64,000 bases of DNA from Riptortus pedestris. Its lineage: Eukaryota; Arthropoda; Insecta; Hemiptera; Alydidae. How positions within the stretch are numbered: position 1 is the stretch's first letter; each line of letters starts with the position of its first letter. The position numbers were made by a program, and so were the translations under genes. This document shows positions 34,430-44,865 of this stretch, piece by piece. The notes beneath the pieces are model-generated. The model did not search any database and had not been told where the DNA came from. It saw only the letters and a list, made by a program, of their open reading frames with translations. The stretch lies in contig CM032232.1 in the NCBI GenBank assembly GCA_019009955.1, forward strand, positions 138,705,001 through 138,769,000. Direction: 5' to 3'.

Positions 34430-34793
34430 GATTTCTCTTAAAGTGGGAAGATGGGTTCAGAGGGAGGAATTTCGAAAACTTAATATCTTCGTTATTATGC
34501 ATCGAATCGAAATATTGTACAGAACCAATATTGTTGCAAATTTAATGTTCTAAAAATTACGGTTTTTCACTATCTTGATTATTAATGGAGATTTTCCCAC
34601 TTTTCAGTTTTCGGCCTTTTGTAAATCCTCACTACTACTCATGTCATATTAAGAATAAGCTGTTACATTATGGAGCACTTTATTTGTAGCATAAATACCA
34701 AATATTGTTCTGAACATTTACTTACATTGATAAAAATGCATATAAGTGATGCACGTGAGAAATCTTAGTTAACGCAGCCCCTACGTGACGGAC
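34430..34793 (-). mobile_element. HINE-like minus-strand copy, degraded
   Basis: Mutated inverted hairpin at about 34426-34445, body with CTTCGTTATTATGCATCGAA, and inverted head ending GTGACGGAC at 34793. The right half and AT tract are deleted. Confidence 0.65.
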
Positions 34794-34908
34794 TTTTCTC
34801 TTCACAAATAATATTGACCAGCAGCAACTGTAATTATAAAAGTCAATTACATTTAACAAACCGGATTATTTTTTCCATTTGATAAATATTTTTAGCTCTT
34901 GCTTCTGC

Positions 34909-35093
34909 TCAGGCTAGCCATGTGAGTTAAGCCGTCGGTCTTAACCTCAAATGGCAAACCTAGAGTGGCGAGTTCAATTCCCGCCTGGGCAATAGGAATT
35001 TATTTAGTAACCTTGGCTAGAAATGGGTGGTAACCTATAGATAGCCAGTCCCAATTAGCCTTAATAGGAAAAAGTGGACGTTAATAAATAATA
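34909..35093 (+). repeat. tRNA-derived SINE, copy 1
   Basis: Head GGCTAGCCATGTGAGTTAAG (A box-like) and GGCGAGTTCAATTCCCGCC (B box-like), a GGGCAATAGGAATTTATTTA linker, a CAGTCCCAATTAGCCTTAAT body and a GTGGACGTTAATAAATAATA tail. This order recurs in all copies. Confidence 0.85.
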
Positions 35094-35622
35094 CAGGATA
35101 TAGTAATATTTCAATGAATGCAAAATGATCAGTATATAAACTGAAAATTAGATATTCTAATATACTTAATGTGGAAATTGCATGAGCAAGGATGGCCGTG
35201 TGTTGAAGGCTCAAAAATAATGAATTTATAAATATTTTAATGGAAAATGCACTTGTAGATCCCTTATAAATATGAACAAATAAAAATAATTTAAATGAAA
35301 TATAAGGGGGAAAATGAAATATGTTTCTAGAAAACGGAAAAATAACTAAATAAGTGTACTAGGTGCTCGTATGTGCATCTTGATAAAGGTGCAACCGGCT
35401 GAAACAGCCTTGACAAATATACTGCTGCATTTTTTAGTTTATGCGTTTGTAAAATAAATTCGATGCATAAAGAAAAATTTACTAAGCTAGTCGTCATACA
35501 TGACCTTTTCATTGTCTCTCTTTTTATTACTCTTTCGACGTTCTTTTTTCCTTATGAACAGCTGTCTCTAATAATCGAGAGGAAAACGTGCGTGTTACAT
35601 TTGCCTGCTTCCAATAGACGCG
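35094..35622. other. Upstream region of the UQCR10-like gene
   Basis: No repeat family recognised. It should hold the promoter and 5' UTR. No clear TATA box; TGCCTGCTTCCAATAG just before the ATG is a possible splice acceptor. The minus frame at 35327-35512 looks like chance. Confidence 0.35.
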
Positions 35623-35799
35623 ATGAGCATTTCAGAAGTATTGTACAACTTTTTGTTCAAGCGCACTTCGACGTACGCGCTCTTCATGATCGGTGGAGCT
35701 TTCTTCTTGGAGAGAGGGTTCGACGTGGCTACTGAACGGCTCTTCGAGAAGTTGAACGAGGGAAAACTCTGGAAGGACATAAAGCACAAGTACGAATAG
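35623..35799 (+). CDS. UQCR10: Cytochrome b-c1 complex subunit 9-like protein (UQCR10 / QCR9 / ox family), 58 aa
   Basis: An intact 58-codon frame ends in TAG. Its product resembles subunit 9 of mitochondrial complex III, a single-pass inner-membrane protein that helps hold the cytochrome c1/Rieske part of the complex. Visible family hallmarks are the block RTSTYAL (residues 14-20), a hydrophobic stretch FMIGGAFFLE (21-30) forming the membrane segment, then ERGFD, and the charged end NEGKLWKDIKHKYE (45-58). The length matches the usual 55-65 residues. The ATG at 35623 is chosen because it gives the family length and the right distance to RTSTYAL. A pyrimidine-rich stretch ending in AG sits a few bases upstream, so a 5' UTR intron is possible. 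A polyadenylation signal lies 79 bases after the stop. The flanks are tRNA-SINE copies, not operon-like neighbours. A retrocopy is the main alternative, because no intron interrupts the frame, but no poly(A) tract or target duplication was seen. Codon use is less AT-biased than the surroundings, as expected for a selected gene. Confidence 0.85.
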   Translation: MSISEVLYNFLFKRTSTYALFMIGGAFFLERGFDVATERLFEKLNEGKLWKDIKHKYE

Positions 35800-35877
35800 A
35801 TAAATAGAAAAGTTTATAAGTGTTGTAGTAAAGTTTATAAGTATGATCTAAAACATAGTTACCTGTTAAACGAATTT

Positions 35878-35883
35878 AATAAA
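35878..35883 (+). promoter_or_regulatory. AATAAA polyadenylation signal of the UQCR10-like gene
   Basis: AATAAA lies 79 bases after the stop codon in AT-rich sequence, followed by T-rich sequence. Its spacing fits a short animal 3' UTR. Confidence 0.5.
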
Positions 35884-35944
35884 AACTTCCATACGTATTT
35901 AATTTTATTATTCCTTATATTTTATTTCTCGCCTTAGAGAATTT

Positions 35945-36010
35945 AGGTTAGCCATGTTAATTTAGCCGTTGGACTTTATCTCATAAGGTAAACCTAGAAT
36001 AGCGAGTTTA
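35945..36010 (+). repeat. tRNA-SINE head fragment
   Basis: GGTTAGCCATGTTAATTTAG to the B box, cut off at GCGAGTTTAAATTAAATT. It abuts an inverted SINE copy. Confidence 0.7.
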
Positions 36011-36243
36011 AATTAAATTAAATTAAATTATTTATTAACGTCCACTTTTTGCAACTAAGGCTAATTGGGACGGGTTCTCGACAGGTTACCACCCTTTTCT
36101 AGCCAGGGTGGGACTAAGGATTTTATTTAATGAATTCCCGTCACTAAATAAACTCCTACAGCCCAGGCGGGAATTGAACTCGCCACTCTAGGTTTACCAT
36201 GTGAGATTTAAGTCAACGCTTTAACTCACATGGCTAACCTGAG
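36011..36243 (-). repeat. tRNA-derived SINE, inverted full copy
   Basis: TTATTAACGTCCACTTTTTG through CAGGCGGGAATTGAACTCGC to CTCACATGGCTAACCTGAG: the complete element in minus orientation, with AAATT repeats as the tail. Confidence 0.85.
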
Positions 36244-36413
36244 ACCCAGAGTAGCAAGTTTGATACCCGCCTGGGCTATAGGATATAAATTTAATTACCA
36301 ACTCATTAAATATAATACTTAGCCCCACCCTAGCTAGAAAAGGACAGAAATGTGTGAATACCCCGCCCCAATTAACTTTAGTAGCAAAAATAGACGTTAA
36401 TAAATAACCAATC
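36244..36413 (+). repeat. tRNA-derived SINE, forward copy
   Basis: Starts inside the head (ACCCAGAGTAGCAAGTTTGA) and continues to AGACGTTAATAAATAACC. It forms an inverted pair with the preceding copy. Confidence 0.75.
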
Positions 36414-36440
36414 AATTGTATTGTTAGCCGTTATTATAAT

Positions 36441-36628
36441 AATTCAAAGTAGTAGGTAATAGTTGGGTTTCGGCTAATAAAGTTTTCTAAATTCTACTTT
36501 TAGAGGATTTTTTATTTGCTGACAGTCCAACGGTTGCCCGAAACTGTCAGCAAATAAAAAATCCTCTAAAAGAAGAATTTATAAAACTTTATTAGCCGAA
36601 ACCCAACTATTACCTACTACTTTGAATT
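36441..36628. repeat. 188-bp near-perfect hairpin (two 86-base arms)
   Basis: The left arm starts AATTCAAAGTAGTAGGTAAT and the right arm ends with its complement. The arms differ at only a few bases and one small indel; the loop is 16 bases (36527-36542). It sits between SINE copies and could be a fold-back MITE. Confidence 0.9.
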
Positions 36629-36653
36629 GTTAATAAATAACATTATGTTTTGT

Positions 36654-37290
36654 GGCATAGGTTAACCATGTGAGTTAAAGGGTTGCTCTCATAATAATCG
36701 TTGTGGGTTCGATTCCAATCTGGGCAATAGGAATTTATTTAGTGATGAACTCATTGCTTAATATCGGTAGTAGCCAGCAGATGACCCTAATTAGCCATGG
36801 TAACACAGTCGTCGTTAATAAATAACATTTGGGGCTCAGGTTAGCCATGCGAGTTAAAGCGTCGACCTTGATCTCACATGGTAAACCTCGAGTGGCGAGT
36901 TCGGTTCCCGACTGGGTAATAACAAATTAGTTTAATAACGAACTCATTAAATATAATCCTTAGTCCAACCCTGGCTAGAAAATGGTGGTAAGCTGTAGAT
37001 AACCTCTCCTAATGTGCCTTAGTTTCACAAAGTGGACGTCGATAAATAAAATTTTATTTCGAGGAATAGGTTAACCATGTGAGTTGAGGGGTTGGTCTTA
37101 TAAACATAGTAAACCTATTGCCATGAGTTCGATCCCGATGTGGGCAATAGGAATTTATTTAGTGATGAACTCATTACATAATATCTGTGGTAACTGCACA
37201 TAACCCTAATTAGTAACACAATGTGCTCGTTAATAAATAACATTTTATTTCGAGGGATAGGTTAACCATGTGAGTTAAGGGTTATTTATT
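36654..37290 (+). repeat. Three and a half tandemly placed tRNA-SINE copies
   Basis: Copies at about 36654-36828, 36832-37050 and 37060-37246, and a head fragment at 37252-37290, each starting GGTTAACCATGTGAGTT or GGTTAGCCATGCGAGTT and ending in TTAATAAATAAC or similar. The first and third share a variant head (GTTAACC, AAGGG/GAGGGG), a distinct subfamily. Confidence 0.82.
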
Positions 37291-37496
37291 TACTGGATGT
37301 CACGCATTATGGAGCGATTTACACCCTTCACCAAATAACCAAATGGTAAAAATACTCCATATTATTAAATGTAATTCATCTTTATATTTATAATTGCTGC
37401 TGGGCGATATCACTAATAGAAAAGAAAATGCAAAAAGTAATAAGATAAAATTAATAAAATCTATTTAATGGGGCTCAGGTTAGCTATGTGAGTTAA

Positions 37497-38609
37497 CACG
37501 TTAAGTGCGGCACGGGGTCAAATGTCACCGTACGTAACTGTCTCCCAGTACGGGTCGGTTTTGAAGATAAATGTTCAAAAAATACTTTGACGGTTTTTGC
37601 TTTGTACTAGTAAATATAATTAAAAATAGTACGTTTATGTATTTCAAATCCAAAAAATATGTCGTATATCATTGAAAAATGCACGGGGCTTTATGACCCC
37701 GTGCCGGCCTGGAGAGTGGTATTTGGGCTCTAGTCTGGCACGGGCTCATATAGCCCCGTGTTATTTCCCGTGCTTTTCATCTGAACCGCTTGTTCTGTTA
37801 TTTACATAAGCTTAGGTAAATAATAGAACGCGTCCCTCCCATTTCAGTTTACTTTTTGGTGTCGTTTTGAAACATTGATCTGTATAATGTGCAAATCACG
37901 TGGCCGACAATTAGTGGATTTAGCTTTATTAAAAAAGTGTTCCGGGTGTTACGAAAAATTAAGAAAAACTGACACTAAAGAAGCAGACAAAAAAGTCAAG
38001 AAAGTTAGAACGTATTGTGAAGAGTGCAACAGGAACTCACTTTGTCTACAATGCTTCAACAACTGCCATAAATCTATGTCCTAACCATTGCGATAATGAA
38101 GAATTGTTCATTCTGATAATAATTATTTGTTTATTCATATTATTTCTTTATTATGTTTATTTTCTAATTATTTGTTTAAACTAAACTCCTAGTTCCTAGT
38201 TTGTTTTTCTCGTTTTCTAATTTTATCTTTATAAACTAATATATATTATTTGTAATGTGTCGTAATTTAAAGTTAATCCATATTCGCCCATTTTAATGTA
38301 TAACAAAAATTAAAATCCTTCCTTGATCACCAAATTTATCACACAAAGGAGAAAAAAAGTTCCCGACAATGTGAAAAATGTAAGGTAAATATTCATTTCT
38401 AAGTCACGTTACAAAAAATTGATGAAAACACGGCCTGCGACTGCCATATATTTTTCGATGTCCTAAGAGTAAAAAAATGTTTGAATGTAGCAATTTAGTT
38501 TATTTTTCGAGTGGTAGTAGCGCATTAAAAGGGGACATAAGTACGGGGTCGATTGACCCCGTACCGTACTTGTGGATAGACCACATTTTTGAAGTCCGTA
38601 CTGAACGTG
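37497..38609 (+). mobile_element. Non-autonomous piggyBac-type transposon (1113 bp)
   Basis: Bounded by TTAA on both sides, the hallmark piggyBac target. Ends CACGTTAAGTGCGG and (inverted) CACGTTCAGTACGG match at 12 of 14 positions. Subterminal GGCACGGGGTC-type motifs occur several times, including palindromes at 37680-37705 and 38541-38564. It carries only the last part of a transposase frame. Confidence 0.9.
37888..38084 (+). pseudogene. piggyBac transposase C-terminal cysteine-rich domain remnant
   Basis: From the ATG at about 37887-37889 a frame of some 65 codons has CKSR, KKCSGCYEKL, a lysine-rich linker, then YCEECNRNSLCLQCFNNCH. The paired CxxC motifs ending in C..CF..CH fit the C-terminal cross-brace zinc domain that lets piggyBac transposases bind terminal DNA. 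The DDD catalytic core (about 500 residues) is absent. The frame is intact to its stop, so the domain could in principle still be expressed; without the core it cannot transpose. Confidence 0.75.
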
Positions 38610-38799
38610 TTAAAGCGTTGGCCTTAATCTCACATGGCAAACCTAGAGTGGCGAGTTCTATTCTCGCCAGCGCAGACATTTAGTAACGAACTCATTAAAT
38701 AAAATCCTTAGTCCCACCCTGGCTAGGAAAGGGTGTAACCTGTAGATAACCAGTCCCAATTAGTCATGTAACAAAATTTGGACGTTAATAAATAATAAT

Positions 38800-39820
38800 A
38801 ATGACTCAGATATTACTAGAAAATCCTTGAATAACCAAAAGTTATTATTTGCATGTACATTCATATATTTACCTTCGAATTATAGGAGGCTTAACAGTAG
38901 ACACATTAGTGCCATTGAAATCTGATTTTTAGCTCTTATTCAAACTTTTTAGAGGACCAATCTGACCCGAAAAAAAATTAGGGTATCATATACTATGAGG
39001 GTATCATAGTCCAGTGAGTGGGAAATCTGTTTAGTTAACGCTGCCCAAACTTGATGAACGTTTTGTTACGAGTGTCTTGATGTGTTTGATAAGGTAATCA
39101 ATTCTAGTGGAACATGTACAGATAAACGGAGGAGTTGAAGATAATTAATTTCTCTGCGGTCATTAAGGGTACACGTGAGAAAGCTATGTTAGTGGGGCAT
39201 TCCTAAAATGCTGGAAATAAGTGCGTTAAAGAGCAATAAAGCTGGAGGCAATTTATCAGGCGCGGTCCACGGGAGGTCCATAATAGTCGGAACTATAACA
39301 GGTAAAGTGGACCCTAGACCCTGGATGAATGGAGCAGGGGTTCATTGATGGGAGCGGCACCTTCTGATCCTGGGGGCGGTGTCTTTGGTGAGCCACTCTA
39401 GTTCTGCCTGGCCACTGTCATCATTCGAATGCGGGGGGTCGCTCTGGGGGTGTCGGCCTGTATTGTAGTCGGCACTCTTTGACTCGCACTCAATAAATCT
39501 GACAGAATTTGTCATTTGCGGCCAAATCCCGCCTCCTTGCGGTCAAAAGGATCGGCAGCTCAAAGCCAAACATGTAAGCTGGGATATTTGCTAACTACAG
39601 GTGATATCTGTTTAACCCGTTGTCTGCACAAGTACATTCTTCCGTTGTAGTGACTGTTGTAGACAATGTCTTGCCCCTCTCAGGGAATCCAGAGTTACAA
39701 GCCAAATGTTACGTCGGGGAAGTCAAAATACGCAAATTGTTTTACAAATTTCCATATCCCATTAACAAAAGCATCTGAGTAGTTTTTCCAGCGAAAAGTC
39801 CGAATAAATCCTTTCAGTAA
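38800..39820. other. Largely unique sequence, no gene recognised
   Basis: Holds a HINE head remnant at 39020-39056 (minus) and a GC-richer segment at 39240-39560. No domain-bearing frame. Confidence 0.3.
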
Positions 39821-39828
39821 GTCTGTCT

Positions 39829-41042
39829 AACCAGATTTCCCACGTGAAGTTTTACAATAGAGAAACATGCATACTGGTAACACTTACCACCAGATATTAA
39901 GAGAATAAATACAATGGTAATGTGAAATCTTTCTGTCTTTTTTTTTTATAACTTCCCGACGGAAATCGTCTGAATTTTAAACAAACAGGTCAGCCAACCT
40001 CTAAGAGCTGAACAGATATACAGAAATATTCTTCACCGGAGACAACAGTTACTACAATTAAAGTAAATAATTACTGGAATGAATTTTAACATAACATATT
40101 AATTTTATTAAAAACTATTTACTATATCTAGAACTTCGATTTATGAATCAGAATAATTTTTATTTCAATCACTAAAATTTTAGTAGTCCCAGAACAAAAG
40201 AAGGGGGGGGGGTATCAACAAAACATACTCGTATTTACATGTATCTCGTAAAATAAAGATCTTTTGAAAACAATATTTGGAAATTTAGCTTCGAATGAAG
40301 TGGTTTATTATATAACAGAGTATTATTTATGTAACATGAGTACAAGTAGGGGTTTTCTGTAGGCTGAAAACTGAAAAATGCAAATATCTGGGGTAATATT
40401 CAAGATAGAGAATAAAAGCATGAACAATATTTACAGTACATTAAATTTGCAATAAGAGTGGTTCTATACAACTTTCCGATTGTATAAATCGGCTTTATTT
40501 CCGACAATAAAGGTGATATTAGAAATTTTTAAAATTCTCCCCTTCTAATTCCCCTCTCCCCTGGTGTGATTTTAGCCGTTAACGAACTTGATCTTTACTT
40601 TTGCATGAAACGCTTATATATCGAGTAACGAAACAATAATTGTAACTGCTAGAGCGGTAACACACACACACACCCACACACATTTATATATTTGTCTGAA
40701 AATTTAAATATTTTGTCTTTATACTTCAAATAAAGTGCTTATAGTAAATATGATATGAGTAGGAGTGGGGATTTACTGAGGGCTAAAAACTGAAAAATGC
40801 GAATATCTCATTTAATAAACAACAAAGTAAACTAACGTCTTGTTCAACAATTATAGAACACTTCATTTGCAATAAGATTGGTGGTATACAATATTTCGGT
40901 CTGAAGCATAATAAAGGAAATATTAAGATTTTTCCAAATTCCCATCTCTAACCCGGTCGAATTTCAGCCGCTATCGAACTTGATCTTTAGTTTTACATCG
41001 GGTCATGAGTATGACTTCAACAGTTGATGAAATCTGATAATA
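39829..41042 (+). mobile_element. Two HINE-like forward copies, long variant then 3'-intact variant
   Basis: The first has a subterminal repeat (CCAGATTTCCCACGTGAAG), long module, core and CACACACACAC at the tract position (about 40663-40680). The second, from about 40700, ends in a strongly mutated right end near 41020-41042. Heads are decayed. Confidence 0.6.
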
Positions 41043-41091
41043 AAAATATCAAACAAATGTTTTAACATTATTTTTAGGGGTAATTCTGGCC

Positions 41092-41312
41092 TCAGGTTAG
41101 CCATGTGAGTTAAATCATTGACAGTAATCTCACATGGTACACCTAGAGTGGCGAGTTCGATTCTCGCCTGGACAAAGGAAATTATTTAGTGACGGAACTC
41201 CCAGTCCCACCCTGGATAGAAAATGGCGGTAACTTTTAGATAATCCTTTTGCCTTTTTCAAAAGGCCTCCATTAGCCTTAGTTGCAAAAAATGGACATTA
41301 ATAAATAACAAT
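41092..41312 (+). repeat. tRNA-derived SINE
   Basis: CTCAGGTTAGCCATGTGAGT, GCGAGTTCGATTCTCGCC, GCCTTAGTTGCAAAAAATGG, tail TTAATAAATAACAATAATAA. About 30 extra bases (CCTTTTGCCTTTTTC region) are inserted in its body. Confidence 0.85.
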
Positions 41313-41885
41313 AATAACATTATTTTACATCCAATGGCTGTTGTTGGTGGATTTTTCAGCGAGTTGCTATACCATTTGTATTCAGAGTTAATTAGTTCAA
41401 TTATTTAAAAATTAGCCATTTTAATATGAGTGTAAATATTTATTTTATTTAAGCTGACTTAACATTCAGTTGCAAAAGAGGCAAATTAAAATAAACGGAA
41501 ATGAAGCACATTTATATTCTATCGCAAATTAATTGGCAGTTTACCGTGTCAAATATTTCTTGAAAAATTATACTGACTGCGCTTCTTCACGCTTTTCGCT
41601 ACGCTACAGTTATTTTTTTGCACAATTCGAATATTTACAAGTGTTTTTGCCAATTAGAAACGCTTCTAGCTACTGCCAGTCTCTAATTTCCATGTTAATT
41701 GTCCAAGTAATGGATTTATGGCTCAATATATTTATCATTTGTCAAGAATTTAATAAATCACTCTCTCTAATGGGGTTTTTTATGCATTATTAAATGCGGC
41801 AGTGATATCTGATATGGGAATTATGGCTGCTATCATTTTAATTGCATTGAGTAACCTTTTCTGGTGCAACGACACAAAAACTAAA
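41313..41885. other. No gene recognised
   Basis: AT-rich unique DNA. The 86-codon frame at 41533-41793 has no recognised domain. Confidence 0.25.
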
Positions 41886-41891
41886 AAAAAA

Positions 41892-42512
41892 GTCGGTCAC
41901 GCAGGGGCTGCGTAAACTAAGCAGATTTCCCATGTGAAGTTTTACAATAGAGAAATCTGCCTAATAACAGCTGTAGTAGTAAGTAACTATTCACGAGGGA
42001 CTAATAGTTACAGAAACGGCCACCAGAGCTCTCGGGGGAAAGGCCGAACATAGCCGACCACATGCAGAATACAAATACAAATATCTCGGTTAATATTCAA
42101 GATACAGAATAAATGTATATAACAGTATTTATAGTAAATTGAATTTGCAATAAGATTTATTCTATACAATTTTTCGATCCGACGCATAAATAATAACGGA
42201 GATATTTCGAATTTTTGAAATTCCACCCCTCTAAACCCCCCCTCCCACTGGTCCGATTTCAGCCATTAACGAACTTGATCTTCCTTTTTACATAAAACGA
42301 TTAAATTCCGAGTTTGGTAACGATCAAACAAAAATTGCGACCGATAGAGCGGTAACAGACAAATATATATATATATATATATATATACAGTTTTGAACGG
42401 ACTTCATTTTCGTCATCTACTAGGTAGGATCGATGGACATTTGAAGAAAAATGTCGAAAATTCCGTCATGAGTACAACCTCAATAGCAGATTTCCCTTAA
42501 TGGAAATCTGCT
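41892..42512 (+). mobile_element. HINE-like full-length forward copy
   Basis: GTCGGTCACGCAGGGGCTGC head, alternative 5' module (AACAGCTGTAGTAGTAAG, CCAGAGCTCTCGG), core, AT tract 42363-42386, hairpin to 42512. The same alternative 5' module recurs at 33.6, 60.4 and 63.9 kb, defining a subfamily. Confidence 0.9.
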
Positions 42513-42519
42513 AATAAAT

Positions 42520-42812
42520 TCCGTCACGCAGGGGTTGCGTAAACTAAGCAGATTTCCCACGTGCTGGTATGATCTCCACTGGTCTCGTCCCACCACATAT
42601 TCTCAATTTCTAAATTAAAAACCGATAAGTAAAAGAGGGGTTTTACTGAAGACTGAAAACGAAAAATACACCAGTTAATATTTGATTTACGAAAAAATTA
42701 ATATAACAGCAATTTTACAGCAACAATAGTTTACAAAGAACGGAGATATTTGGAATTTTCGAATGCCTCTCCCTTAAAACTCTCCTCCTCGCACACTGGA
42801 GCGATCCTTCAG
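42520..42812 (+). mobile_element. HINE-like head joined to the preceding copy
   Basis: CCGTCACGCAGGGGTTGCGT begins eight bases after the preceding right end, giving another head-to-tail junction. The body decays after about 290 bases. Confidence 0.7.
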
Positions 42813-42814
42813 TA

Positions 42815-43429
42815 TTGTTGGACATTGGGGGAAAAAATAAAAGTTTTAATTTGGGATTTTTATTGTATTGTTAGTACCACATAAACCCTTTTTAATTGAG
42901 CAGATTGATTTTTAGCCATATTATTGCAATGGTTTTTACATAATGCCTGGTTATAATTGCTATGTTAAAAAAAGCCTTGGCTTATTAAATTCGTCGTGAA
43001 CTCTTATTTCATTTTGTAAATTATTGTTGCTTCCAGTACACATTAAGGGTATTATAACAAATCAAAAACTGGTACAGAAGGTTTTTAAAAGCCTCTATTT
43101 TTTTTTTTTTTATTTTTTTTTTACATCGAGCTGAAAATAATTTTATTTATTGAATTCGTAAATCGCTTGTATTTGCTTGAAAAAATAACACTTGACATGC
43201 TTTTAGGAGTATATTGTCTTATTTACAACGTCTTCAGATCTTGCCTAAACTTGCCTATTCATTAAATATTTTACTTTTAGTGTTAACACTTTCGGTGCGT
43301 ATTATACCTCCCGCAGACCTTTCCCAACTACGCACGGTGTAAAACGCCTCCTCCTCTACGCAATTGACGCCGCCATTCACGTTCGAAGAAATAGTTAAAT
43401 ACGTGTTTTTCTTGTCTAAATATTTTTAG
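42815..43429. other. Unique sequence, no gene recognised
   Basis: AT-rich with a T run at 43100-43122. It may be intronic relative to the candidate exon at 43430. Confidence 0.25.
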
Positions 43430-43592
43430 GACGGCTACCAACAGAGATATCCTGAATAATTTGTTAATTAATTCAGACCCTTTAATATCACATTTAAGGC
43501 CAACACTTAACAACGATAGCGATCGCTTAGAAACAATATCTTCGGAAGTAAAAGAACTTCTAATTGAAAAAATAAAAACATTTGAAATTTAG
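43430..43592 (+). CDS. Candidate terminal exon of an unrecognised gene (53 codons)
   Basis: After a T-rich stretch ending in TTTTTAG, an open frame runs from ACG at 43431 to TAG at 43590-43592. It encodes about 53 residues with an alternating hydrophobic/charged pattern (for example SEVKELLIEKIKTFEI at the end) that looks like helical protein rather than repeat noise. An AATAAA occurs about 135 bases downstream. The frame stays open for about 12 further codons upstream, without an ATG. No family was recognised. It may be the last exon of a gene lying to the left, part of a transposon gene, or chance. Confidence 0.3.
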
Positions 43593-43879
43593 AAATGTTA
43601 GATATTCTTCCAGCTTACAAATTCTCATTATTAAATTAAATACATAGATTTTTTTTTTTTAAATTTTTATTCTATATTTTTGTTTACTATTTTAGTATTG
43701 CGTTTGTGAACTTCAATTTATTAAAAAAATAAAAAATCATAAAACATATGTTGATATTATGTGTCTACAAATCACAATTCTCTACTTAGTAAGCGATACA
43801 TAATCTGTACTCGTATGCACACATTTAAAATTCATCCTACCGTTATATCGCATCTGACAAAATTGCTTAAAAAATTGCT

Positions 43880-44760
43880 GATCAGGTAGTTCAATAGAGT
43901 ATTGGATGTGCTTTAAAATGACACCAGAATCAATATTCTAGGACCAGTAGAAACGGAGATATTAATGAATGTCCGGCTTACCCCATCACTCGCTCCAGTG
44001 TGCACCGGTCCGATTTCAGCCATTAATGAACTTGATCTTTCCTCTTGAACCGAACGGCTAAATATAGTGTATGTATAGATTAAATAAACATTTCTTAGTT
44101 ATGAAATAAAATCCTAATTGGTGTACTTATCAAACAGTGTATCGCATGCATCTCATGTAAAACAATATTTGGTATTTAAGTTTTTAATAAGACTTTTCAT
44201 GGTGTATTGGCTTATTGTTAAGTATTTTTACTTAAAGTGGGGGTTTACTGAAGCCTGAAAATTAATAAATACTGAAATCGCGGTTTGTATTCTAGATATT
44301 AAATTATTTATTAACGTCCACTTTTTGCAACTAAGGCTAATTGGGACGGGTTCTCTACAGGTTACCTCCCTTTTCTAGACAGGGTGGAACTAAGGATTTT
44401 ACTTAATGAATTCCATCACTAAATAAATTCCTATTGGCCAGGCGGGAATCGAACTCACCTCTCTTGGTTTTCAATGTGAGATAAGATGTTGACCTTAAAG
44501 CGTTGGCTTTAACTCACATGAGTAACTTGAGACCCGTATTCTAGATAGAGAATGTATATAACAGTACTTATCGAAAAGTAAATTTACAAGAATATTAATT
44601 AACCCCTAGAAACGGAGATATTTTGATTTTTCTATTTTTTGAAAGTCTAAAGCTCCCCCACTCCCCCCTACCAATGCCCGATATCAGCAGTAAACGAACG
44701 TGGTCTTGAGTTGATATTGAGTTCGCCAACTTTTATACAAAAATGACGACTGCTAAAGCG
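43880..44760 (+). repeat. Degraded HINE-like long variant containing a SINE
   Basis: Modules such as GGTCCGATTTCAGCCATTAA (44009) and GTGGGGGTTTACTGAAGCCT are recognisable. The SINE at 44299-44535 splits it. No clear ends. Confidence 0.55.
44299..44535 (-). repeat. tRNA-derived SINE with 12-bp target duplication
   Basis: Full inverted copy (TTATTAACGTCCAC to AACTCACATGAGTAACTTGA). Flanked by GTATTCTAGATA at 44287-44298 and 44536-44547, duplicated HINE body sequence. Confidence 0.92.
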
Positions 44761-44787
44761 GCAACAGAAAATGTATATATTCGATTC

Positions 44788-44865
44788 GGCGCGATTTTCG
44801 AAAATGTTTCCTCAAATGCCCATCGATCCTACCTAGGGGATGACGAAAACGGGTCCGGTTTCATA
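44788..44865 (-). repeat. HINE-like 3' part fragment
   Basis: GGCGCGATTTTCGAAAATGT, ATCGATCCTACCTAGGGGAT: the inverse of the right half only. Confidence 0.6.

Larger units (their letters stand above)
37471..38793 (+). repeat. tRNA-SINE interrupted by a piggyBac remnant
   Basis: The head (CTCAGGTTAGCTATGTGAGT, TTAA at 37493-37496) is continuous with AAAGCGTTGGCCTTAATCTC from 38612 on. The SINE resumes exactly after the TTAA at 38610-38613 and ends in GACGTTAATAAATAATAATA. Confidence 0.85.

Noticed and set aside
36840..36915. tRNA gene
   Set aside because: A and B boxes are present but there is no complete cloverleaf, and the sequence continues into the SINE body and tail. All such heads here are SINE copies.
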